Assembly (NCBI GenBank): GCA_963559585.1
Contig: CAUWLJ010000035.1
Coordinates: forward strand, 1 to 32,683
DNA from: Eisenbergiella sp963559585
GTDB lineage: Bacteria > Bacillota > Clostridia > Lachnospirales > Lachnospiraceae
DNA: 32,683 bases
Reading direction: 5' to 3'
In this document: positions 1 to 6,252 of the stretch, in pieces
Position numbering within the stretch: the first letter of the stretch is position 1
Layout of the letters: each line of letters opens with the position of its first letter
Position numbers and translations under genes: made by a program
Notes under the pieces: model-generated
What the model was told of the DNA's origin: nothing
The model's input: only the letters and a program-made list of their open reading frames with translations
Database searches by the model: none

Positions 1-10
1 AACACGCTCT
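1..10. repeat. Terminal fragment of a second, adjacent repeat copy
   Basis: Bases 1-10 (aacacgctct) equal the right end of the element at 163-172 and abut the left end of the next copy at 11. The junction 1-20 is therefore itself almost palindromic. This suggests two elements in tandem, the first mostly outside the window. Confidence 0.6.
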
Positions 11-172
11 AGAGTGTGTTTGAAAATTCATTCCCGCCATCTGCACGCCCCACTTCGCGGTATATTTGCCCCAAATTCGTTTGACGTAGCCCACTACGCC
101 GCACTCATTTGGGGCAAATCTCCCACAAATTGGGACGCACATCTGGCAGAAAGCAATTTTCAAACACGCTCT
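11..172. repeat. 162-bp palindromic repeat element, complete copy
   Basis: The segment is an imperfect inverted repeat that stays in register over its whole length: paired positions always add up to 183. The outer arms are 11-28 (agagtgtgtttgaaaatt) and 155-172 (aattttcaaacacgctct). An inner arm pair, 64-76 and 107-119 (atttgccccaaat / atttggggcaaat), is perfect. The tip is cgtag / ctacg at 85-89 and 94-98 around a 4-base loop. It has no coding capacity. Half copies lie at 30612-30650 and 32466-32497, and a short terminal match at 18498-18512. As RNA it would form one very long hairpin; as DNA it resembles a MITE or a large REP/BIME-type element. I see no clear target-site duplication, partly because its left end abuts another copy. 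Confidence 0.85.
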
Positions 173-182
173 AAGGAACAGC

Positions 183-211
183 TTCCCAAACGGTTCGATT
201 TCTGGTATAGT
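183..211 (+). promoter_or_regulatory. Probable sigma-A promoter for the MATE gene
   Basis: An extended -10 (TGGTATAGT, 203-211) follows a 4/6-match -35 (TTCCCA, 183-188) with a 17-bp spacer. It lies 88 bp upstream of the MATE start and directly after the palindromic element. Called from sequence only. Confidence 0.45.
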
Positions 212-298
212 GTTATCACTGTGTCCTGTAAAAGGAAAGGCAGGTACAGCAGAATGAGAAAAGAAACAACAGGCATAGGATGAGGGAGGAATTTTCAA

Positions 299-1672
299 AT
301 GGCGGCACGGATTCAGAATATGACAGAGGGAAAACCGCTGAGGCTGATTCTGGCTTTTTCTCTGCCCCTGATGATGGGAAACGTGTTTCAGCAGCTTTAC
401 ACCGTGGTGGATACGATGGTGGTGGGACAGGCTCTGGGAGTGGGCGCGCTGGCGGCCCTGGGGGCGGCGGACTGGCTGAACTGGATGATACTGGGGACGA
501 TCCAGGGCTTTGCCCAGGGCTTTTCCATTAAAATGGCCCATGAATTTGGGGCCGGAGATTATAGAAAGCTGTGCAGGACGGTGGGCAATTCCCTGCTTTT
601 GGCTCTGTTTACCTCCATCGGGCTTCTGGCAGCCAGCCAGCTGGCGGCCAGGCCGATTCTGGAGCTTCTGCAGACGCCGGACGCTATTATCGGGGATTCC
701 CTCGCCTATCTGAGAATCATGTTTGCGGGGATTCCGGTGGTGATGGCCTACAATATTCTGGCCTCCATCCTGCGGGCCATGGGTGACGGCAAAACGCCTC
801 TGTATGCCATGGTGGTGGCGGCGCTGATCAATGTGGGGCTGGATCTTCTGTTTGTGCTCGTTTTCCACTGGGGAATCGAGGGCGCGGCGGCAGCCACGGT
901 GATTGCCCAGGTGTGCTCCGGCCTCTACTGTCTGCGGGCTCTTCTGAGGGTGGAGGTGCTGTCCCTTACCAGGGAGGACTTCCGAATGGAAGCAGGGCTG
1001 TGCCTGTTTCTGATGAAGCTTGGCCTTCCCATGGCTTTTCAGAATGCCATCATCGCGGTGGGCGGTATGATCGTGCAGTTTGTGGTGAACGGCTTCGGCG
1101 TGCTGTTCATTGCGGGCTTTACCGCCACCAACAAGCTTTACGGCATCCTGGAGGTGGCGGCCACCTCCTACGGCTACGCCATGGTGACCTATGTGGGCCA
1201 GAACCTAGGGGCGAAGAAGATAAAAAGAATCAGCCTTGGCATGAAAAGCGCCCTGATCGTGGCTATGGTCACCTCTGCCATTATCGCGGCGGCCATGCTG
1301 ATCTTCGGTAAGGTGATCCTGGGCTGGTTCATCTCCGGTACGCCCCAGGAGGCGGAGATGGCCCTGTCCATTGCCTACCATTACCTGGCTATTATGAGTG
1401 TATTTCTGCCCGTCCTGTATGTGCTTCATGTGACACGCTCCGCCCTGCAGGGCATGGGAGACACCATTCTGCCTATGGCGTCCGGTATTGCGGAGTTTGT
1501 GATGCGTACCGGCGCGGCGGTGCTTCTGCCTGTGCTGATGGGGGAGGAAGGGATTTTCTATGCGGAGATTCTGGCCTGGCTGGGGGCGGATGTGATTCTG
1601 GTGGGCAGCTATCTGGCGAGGATGGGAAGGCTGAGACGTGAGATGTGCGGGGAAACGGATGAAAAGAATTGA
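299..1672 (+). CDS. MATE family multidrug/cation antiporter
   Basis: This is a 457-residue, very hydrophobic protein with about twelve membrane segments, the usual length for the family. Near the N terminus it reads TEGKPLRLILAFSLPLMMGN and then QQLYTVVDTMVVG, the typical opening of NorM/DinF-type MATE exporters. The second half repeats the pattern (LGLPMAFQNAIIAVGGMIVQ), as expected from two six-helix bundles. Members use Na+ or H+ gradients to export cationic drugs or metabolites; the substrate here cannot be read from sequence. ATG 299 is preceded by GGGAGGA with good spacing. The gene appears monocistronic, with its own promoter upstream and a terminator near 1779-1817, so it is probably independent of the sugar module that follows. 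Confidence 0.93.
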   Translation: MAARIQNMTEGKPLRLILAFSLPLMMGNVFQQLYTVVDTMVVGQALGVGALAALGAADWLNWMILGTIQGFAQGFSIKMAHEFGAGDYRKLCRTVGNSLLLALFTSIGLLAASQLAARPILELLQTPDAIIGDSLAYLRIMFAGIPVVMAYNILASILRAMGDGKTPLYAMVVAALINVGLDLLFVLVFHWGIEGAAAATVIAQVCSGLYCLRALLRVEVLSLTREDFRMEAGLCLFLMKLGLPMAFQNAIIAVGGMIVQFVVNGFGVLFIAGFTATNKLYGILEVAATSYGYAMVTYVGQNLGAKKIKRISLGMKSALIVAMVTSAIIAAAMLIFGKVILGWFISGTPQEAEMALSIAYHYLAIMSVFLPVLYVLHVTRSALQGMGDTILPMASGIAEFVMRTGAAVLLPVLMGEEGIFYAEILAWLGADVILVGSYLARMGRLRREMCGETDEKN

Positions 1673-1778
1673 TGGAAGCCGTTTTTTGTGATGGCAGATA
1701 AGCCTTGAGCCTGGATCCGGATATTCCGGAGATTCTTACAATGGCTGAATTTCAAAAGTGATACGAAACAGAAAGCGG

Positions 1779-1817
1779 GCAGTGCACAAAAGGTAAAATG
1801 TACACTGTCTGTTTTTT
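1779..1817 (+). terminator. Rho-independent terminator after MATE
   Basis: A stem of about 9 bp with one mismatch (gcagtgcac / gtacactgt) encloses an A-rich loop and is followed by ctgtttttt. It lies about 110 bp after the MATE stop. Confidence 0.6.
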
Positions 1818-1850
1818 ATGCGCCAGGCGGCTCACGTTTCTTCCAAAAAA

Positions 1851-1870
1851 GCAAAAAGTGCAACCTTTTC
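1851..1870 (+). promoter_or_regulatory. Candidate operator, copy 1
   Basis: The sequence gcaaaaagtgcaaccttttc matches 9328-9347 at 18 of 20 positions. It lies about 50 bp upstream of the -10-like TATACT that precedes the gene at 1986. It may be a binding site for the AraC regulator at 3613-4512, but chance similarity of A-rich DNA is possible. Confidence 0.35.
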
Positions 1871-1985
1871 ATCCTGCATAAGACAATTCACACATAGCCT
1901 GTAAAGGAAAATTCCGCTATACTGCAATCGAAAACCAAGGCTTATGCCGGACTGGAGCAGCTCATGGAAGCGAGGAGGAAAGAGG

Positions 1986-3623
1986 ATGAGACAACATTAT
2001 GAGAAGATCGTACAGGGAACGGATAAGCGGGTAAAAAAATGCCTGCGCACCCAGATCATGGATGAAAAAAGCCCGTTCTACGGAGGCTTTCCTGACGAGA
2101 CGGATCTTTTACAGGCAAAATATACGGTTTACCGGCTGACAACGATGATCGCAGCCTACAGCAATGAGGACTGTGCCTATTACAAGGACGGGAAGGTGGC
2201 TGAAAGAATCCTTCTGGGGCTGGACTATGTGGAAAGGGTGCAGAATGAGGACGGCCTGTTCGATTTCACGGTCTGCAATTTCCATTCCGCGCCGGATACG
2301 GCCTTTATTGTAAAGAGAATGCTTCCCTGCCTGCATTATCTGCATGATCATGAGCGGGACGGAAATCAGGAACGGATTTATCAGAAATTGTACCGCATTG
2401 GGAAAAAGGCGGCGGAAGGGCTTTTGCAGGGCGGGTTCCATACGCCTAATCACCGCTGGGCGATTGCCTCCAATCTTCTGGAATGCGCGGATTTCTTCGG
2501 AGAGGAGCAGCTGACGGAGGCGGCCGGCATATACCTGAGAGAGGGGATCGACTGTAATGAGGACGGCGAATATGCGGAGCGGTCTGCCGGCGGCTATAAC
2601 CGGATCAACAATGAAGCCATGCTCACGATTGCCAGATACACCCATGAGCCCTCCTACGAGGACTGCGCAGTACGCAATCTCTATATGATGCTGACCTATA
2701 TGGAGCCGGACGGCACGGTTTTTACGGCCAATTCCACCAGACAGGACAATGGGAAGCGGATCATCCCCAAGAACTATTACTGGGACTATCTGCTGCTGGG
2801 GCGTGACAGGAATATCCCGGAATTTCTGGGCTTTGCCAACTACCTGTTTGAGCTGACGGAGGAAAACGGGCTGTCTTATCCGGACATTCTGGTGCATTTT
2901 ATGAACCGGCCTGAGCTGATCGGGGAAGAGCATGATGAGGTCTTCTGCAAAAAGGATTACAGAAAATATTACAGGGATTCCGGGATCGTCAGGATTGGCA
3001 GGGGCGATACCACCTGTACGCTGATGAAGGGAAAGAGCAATTTTCTGTATTTCAGCAATGCCTCCATCGATGTGGCGGTAAAAATCGCAGGGGCATTCTG
3101 CGAGCACAGGGTATTCAAACCGGACACTCTGGAGGAGACGGAGTACGGCTTCCTGCTGACCCAGACGATGAGGGGCTGGTATTATCTCCCTTTTCAGGAG
3201 AAGCCGGAGACCAGTGACTGGTGGCGGATGGATCATACGAAGCGGGAAAAGAAGCTGGGGCCGGATCTGACGATCCAGGTGCAGGTGCGCCAGATCCCGG
3301 ACGGCATTCAGGTATCCTCCCGGATCACAGGTGTGGAATATGCGCCGTTCCGGGTGGAGGTGTCCGTGCTGGGCGCACAGAAGGCGGACAATGAGCATTT
3401 CTGTATCCGGGATCTGAAGGGAAAGCGGCTTCTGTCAAAGGACGGCATGACCCTGTTTACGGACAAAGACCATGCAGTGGAGGTGGGGCCGGGATTTGGC
3501 GCCCACTCTTATATGGACGGGCTGTTCGGCAGCGAGCCCTGCGATCCCAACTGCTTTACCCTCTACTACACGGATTATACGGAGTGGGAGCATACCTTCA
3601 CCATTCGGAATGTCACAGCATAA
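1986..3623 (+). CDS. Toroid/beta-sandwich carbohydrate-active enzyme, heparinase II/III-like or GH154-like
   Basis: The start is ATG 1986, seven bases after AGGAGG at 1973-1978; an earlier in-frame start at 1944 lacks a site. The 545-residue product has no signal peptide. Residues 1-320 look like an (alpha/alpha)6 toroid, with repeated helical pairs and conserved-looking blocks NFHSAPDTAF (98-107), TPNHRWAIASNL (153-164) and GGYNRINNEA (202-211). The remainder is beta-rich with many aromatic residues. This architecture is shared by heparinase II/III-type lyases, other toroid lyases and the GH154 beta-glucuronidases. The Asn-His pair in TPNHRW and the Tyr/Asn of GGYNRINN are plausible active-site residues. 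It heads the module with GH105 and GH38, so a uronate-containing oligosaccharide is the likely substrate. Lyase versus hydrolase cannot be settled by eye. Confidence 0.6.
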   Translation: MRQHYEKIVQGTDKRVKKCLRTQIMDEKSPFYGGFPDETDLLQAKYTVYRLTTMIAAYSNEDCAYYKDGKVAERILLGLDYVERVQNEDGLFDFTVCNFHSAPDTAFIVKRMLPCLHYLHDHERDGNQERIYQKLYRIGKKAAEGLLQGGFHTPNHRWAIASNLLECADFFGEEQLTEAAGIYLREGIDCNEDGEYAERSAGGYNRINNEAMLTIARYTHEPSYEDCAVRNLYMMLTYMEPDGTVFTANSTRQDNGKRIIPKNYYWDYLLLGRDRNIPEFLGFANYLFELTEENGLSYPDILVHFMNRPELIGEEHDEVFCKKDYRKYYRDSGIVRIGRGDTTCTLMKGKSNFLYFSNASIDVAVKIAGAFCEHRVFKPDTLEETEYGFLLTQTMRGWYYLPFQEKPETSDWWRMDHTKREKKLGPDLTIQVQVRQIPDGIQVSSRITGVEYAPFRVEVSVLGAQKADNEHFCIRDLKGKRLLSKDGMTLFTDKDHAVEVGPGFGAHSYMDGLFGSEPCDPNCFTLYYTDYTEWEHTFTIRNVTA

Positions 3624-4512
3624 ATTGATGATTTTTCCGATATTCGGAGGGAGCCTCGCCGCAGAGCCGCCGGAAGATCCGGTTGAACTGGGAGAAGCTG
3701 GAAAAGCCGCAGTCGGCGGCAATATCCGTGATCCTCTGGCGGGTGTTGGTGAGCAGATACTGGCAGTTGCGCACGCGCACCAGATGGATGTAGTGGGTGA
3801 GCGTGTAGCCGGTGACGCGCTTGAACTGGTGGGAGAGATAGTAAGGGCTCATAAAGTTCTCACGGGCCAGCTCCTCCAGCGTCAGGCACTGGGCGTAGTG
3901 GGTATGAATGAAGTTGGAGACGGCATAGATCCGTTCCGCAGCAGGATCCTCCGTGTGCTCACGCTCATACAGGTTAGCCTTCTGGAAACGGCTCAGGGTG
4001 TACAGAAATTCCGTAAAAATGCTATGCAGGATCAGCTCATGAGTTCCGGTCAGCTCCTGCGCGCCCGCATCCTGGGAAAGCTCCATGATCCGGTTGATAA
4101 GACCGTTTAAGCGGTTCTGCTCCTGCTTTGGAAAGCGGTAAATGGGAAGCGGGCTTTGAAAGGGCGAGAGCATTTCTGCATACGCATCGGGAAAACCATA
4201 GCAGTCCTCACGGTACATGAAGGTAATGATGAGCCGCCTGGAGGGCTCCCCTTCCGGATAACAGGTTTTGTGGAGCAGGGACGGCGGCAGCAGGACAAAA
4301 TCGCCCGCCTGGATGTGATAGGGAATCCCCTTGATGAAGTGGATCGCGTCCGGGCTTAACAGAACATGGATTTCGTAGTAGGAATGAAAGTGCTCGAATT
4401 CCATGTTTTTTTGATAGGAACGGCTGTCGTAGTCAAAAAAATAGAATACATAGTTGGGGATGTCATTGACAATGATAAAATGCTTATCTTTGTAGTGGAT
4501 GGGTTGTATCAT
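3613..4512 (-). CDS. AraC family transcriptional regulator with cupin sensor
   Basis: The 299-residue protein has an N-terminal cupin-like sugar-sensing domain (FEHFHSYYEIHVLL at 39-52, then AGDFVLLPPSLLHKTCY at 69-85). Its C-terminal AraC/XylS double helix-turn-helix spans about 196-295 (LTLEELARENFMSPYYLSHQF; ITDIAADCGFSSFSQFNRIF). It probably activates the neighbouring glycosidase and transporter genes when it binds an imported sugar. The start ATG (complement of 4510-4512) is preceded by GGAGAGG. The frame stays open upstream as far as 6024, but that extension is antisense to the GH105 gene and is not coding. The gene diverges from the HAD-GH105 gene across 78 bp, and its 3' end overlaps the 3' end of the gene at 1986-3623 by 11 bp. 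Confidence 0.92.
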   Translation of the reverse strand: MIQPIHYKDKHFIIVNDIPNYVFYFFDYDSRSYQKNMEFEHFHSYYEIHVLLSPDAIHFIKGIPYHIQAGDFVLLPPSLLHKTCYPEGEPSRRLIITFMYREDCYGFPDAYAEMLSPFQSPLPIYRFPKQEQNRLNGLINRIMELSQDAGAQELTGTHELILHSIFTEFLYTLSRFQKANLYEREHTEDPAAERIYAVSNFIHTHYAQCLTLEELARENFMSPYYLSHQFKRVTGYTLTHYIHLVRVRNCQYLLTNTRQRITDIAADCGFSSFSQFNRIFRRLCGEAPSEYRKNHQFML

Positions 4513-4542
4513 GTGTAAGGCCTCTCCTTCAGGTTTTAGATA

Positions 4543-4570
4543 AGTATAACGGAAACAGCCAAAAAAACAA
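4543..4570 (-). promoter_or_regulatory. Probable promoter of the AraC gene
   Basis: Read on the minus strand, TTGTTT (4565-4570) and TATACT (4543-4548) are separated by 16 bp and lie about 30 bp from the araC-type start. The same 78-bp divergent region must also hold the promoter of the HAD-GH105 gene, so regulators bound here could affect both. Confidence 0.5.
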
Positions 4571-4590
4571 GATAGGAAGGGAAGGTTGGA

Positions 4591-6252
4591 ATGGAACAGA
4601 AAAAAAATCTGATCATTTTCACGGACAGCGGAGATACGATCGTGGATGAGGCAGCCCAGCGGTTTGCCGCCGGCGATGTGGTGACAGACGCGGATTTGAT
4701 AGAAGATGCGGGGGAGGTGCTCAGGCAGCTGCAGGAGGAGGGATACCGGATTGCGCTTGTAGCGGACGGCCTGGAGGCCTCCTTTCAGAACGTATATGAA
4801 AAAAAAGGGCTCAGGGGCTGCTTCGAGGGATGGACGGTGTCGGAGACGGTGGGCGTTGAGAAGCCGGATGCAGCCATGTTTCAGGATGCCATGACCCAGC
4901 TGGGGCTGGCGGAGGAGGACAAAAAAAGGATCGTGATGATCGGCAACAATCTGGCCAAGGACGTGGCAGGAGCCAATCGGTTTGGAATTACATCGATCTG
5001 GCTGGACTGGTCGCCCCGGTATTTTCATGAGTACAGGGAGCCGGACTGGAAGCCGGATTATATCGTGCACCACCCGTCCGAGCTGCCTGCTCTGCTGGAG
5101 CGGCTGGACAGGCAGCTGGGGGAAGAAGGACACAGTCAGGAGAGAAAGAATATGGGCAGTGAGGAAATAGAACAGAAGCTGGAGCGCCTTATCCGGTCTT
5201 TTACGCCGATCCTCTACGAGAACGACGATATTTTTATGGAAAATATGCGTAAGAAAAAGCATATTTCGGAGGAAGAACTGCAGAAGTATGCCCACTGGGA
5301 ATGGACGCAGGGAGTGGGGCTGTACGGCCTGTGGAAGCTGTTTGAAGCCACGAAAGAGGAGGAGTATCTGGAGCTGCTCATCCGTTATTATGAGAATCAG
5401 ATGAAGGCAGGCTTTCCGCCTCTGAATGTCAATACCATGGCGCCCTATCTTGCCATGTCCAATCTGGCGGAATATCTGCATCGGGAGGACTATATGCAGC
5501 CCTGCAGAGAGGCGGCCCGCTGGATTATGGAGGAAATGCCCAGAACACAGGAGGGAGGAATCCAGCATCAGACCTCCGACGATGAAAATGACCAGGAGCT
5601 GTGGGATGACACCCTGTTTATGACGGTGCTGTTCCTGGCGAACATGGGGCGGATTCTGAACCGGAGGGATTACCGGGAGGAGGCGGAGTACCAGTTCCTG
5701 CTGCACATGAAATATCTGCAGGACAATGAGACGGGCTTCTGGTATCATGGCTGGACGTTTCTTCAAAGGAATCACTTTGCGGGAGCGTTCTGGGCCCGTG
5801 GGAACTGCTGGCTTACCGTGGCGATCCCCGAGCTTTTGTCGATGATGGAATGCACAGAGGCTGTGAAACGGATTCTGAAGGGGGCGTTGGAAAATCAGGT
5901 GAGTGCGCTGGCGCGCGTACAGGCGGAGAGCGGAATGTGGCATACCCTTCTGGATGATCCCGCTTCCTATGAGGAAGCCAGCGGAACGTGCGGGTTTGCT
6001 TATGGGATTCTGAGAGGCATCCATACAGGGGTATTGGATCCCAAATGGCTTCCGGTGGCAGAAAAGGCGCTGGAGCCGATCCTGAGGCTGATTTCAGAGG
6101 AGGGAATTCTTGGACAGGTTTCCTATGGAACGCCCATGGGAAGGGAAAGCAGGGATTTTTATAAGGAGATTCCCATTCGGCCCATGCCTTATGGACAGGC
6201 GCTGGCAATTTTGTTTTTGGTGGAGGTAAAAAATGGCTGGGGCAGACAGTAA
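4591..6252 (+). CDS. HAD-like domain fused to GH105 unsaturated glucuronyl/galacturonyl hydrolase
   Basis: One continuous 553-residue frame carries two domains. Residues 6-180 are HAD-like: FTDSGDTI (10-17, Asp12), a VADG motif-II position (57-60), K91 in VEKPDAAMF, and MIGNNLAKD (116-124). Residues 188-553 are a full-length GH88/GH105 (alpha/alpha)6 barrel: HWEWTQGVGLYGL near 235, ELWDDTLFM (336-344, Asp340 the likely catalytic Asp) and FWARGNCWL (400-408). GH105 enzymes hydrate the 4,5 double bond of unsaturated uronyl residues made by lyases, releasing them from oligosaccharides. There is no signal peptide, so it acts in the cytoplasm. An internal ATG at 5152 with its own AGGAG could yield GH105 alone. 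The motif I acid/base Asp is Gly14, so phosphatase activity is doubtful. The 3' end overlaps the GH38 gene by 20 bp, which suggests coupled translation. Confidence 0.88.
   Translation: MEQKKNLIIFTDSGDTIVDEAAQRFAAGDVVTDADLIEDAGEVLRQLQEEGYRIALVADGLEASFQNVYEKKGLRGCFEGWTVSETVGVEKPDAAMFQDAMTQLGLAEEDKKRIVMIGNNLAKDVAGANRFGITSIWLDWSPRYFHEYREPDWKPDYIVHHPSELPALLERLDRQLGEEGHSQERKNMGSEEIEQKLERLIRSFTPILYENDDIFMENMRKKKHISEEELQKYAHWEWTQGVGLYGLWKLFEATKEEEYLELLIRYYENQMKAGFPPLNVNTMAPYLAMSNLAEYLHREDYMQPCREAARWIMEEMPRTQEGGIQHQTSDDENDQELWDDTLFMTVLFLANMGRILNRRDYREEAEYQFLLHMKYLQDNETGFWYHGWTFLQRNHFAGAFWARGNCWLTVAIPELLSMMECTEAVKRILKGALENQVSALARVQAESGMWHTLLDDPASYEEASGTCGFAYGILRGIHTGVLDPKWLPVAEKALEPILRLISEEGILGQVSYGTPMGRESRDFYKEIPIRPMPYGQALAILFLVEVKNGWGRQ
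5138..5154 (+). promoter_or_regulatory. Internal ribosome binding site and start codon at the GH105 domain boundary
   Basis: AGGAG (5138-5142) lies 9 bases before an in-frame ATG (5152-5154, Met188), exactly where a stand-alone GH105 enzyme would begin (MGSEEIEQKLERL). This suggests a second, shorter product or a recent gene fusion. Confidence 0.45.

Larger units (their letters stand above)
1..298. other. Gene-free stretch upstream of the MATE gene
   Basis: This stretch holds the end of one palindromic repeat (1-10), a complete palindromic element (11-172) and a probable promoter (183-211). An open frame runs through it, but its first two thirds are the palindrome and it lacks a ribosome binding site, so I do not call a gene. 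Confidence 0.7.
1673..1985. other. Gene-free stretch between MATE and the sugar module
   Basis: This 313-bp gap holds a rho-independent terminator (1779-1817), an A-rich motif (1851-1870) repeated upstream of the transporter at 9460, and a -10-like TATACT at 1918-1923 with no convincing -35. The missing -35 fits a promoter that needs an activator such as the AraC protein nearby, but that is inference. Confidence 0.5.

Noticed and set aside
14..283. Plus-strand frame of 89 codons at the window start
   Set aside because: It is mostly the palindromic repeat, has no ribosome binding site, and overlaps the promoter of the MATE gene.
2109..3398. Minus-strand open frame of 429 codons
   Set aside because: It is fully antisense to the toroid-enzyme gene, lacks a ribosome binding site and has no recognisable motifs; GC-rich third positions leave the opposite strand free of stops.
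4535..4560. Possible catabolite-repression (cre) site in the AraC/HAD-GH105 divergent region
   Set aside because: Only the right half (cggaaaca) fits the consensus; the left half differs at several key positions.
3613..6024. Minus-strand open frame of 803 codons extending the AraC gene upstream
   Set aside because: Only the part after 4512 has AraC-family sequence and a ribosome binding site. The extension is antisense to the HAD-GH105 gene and has low-complexity, Arg/His/Pro-rich content.
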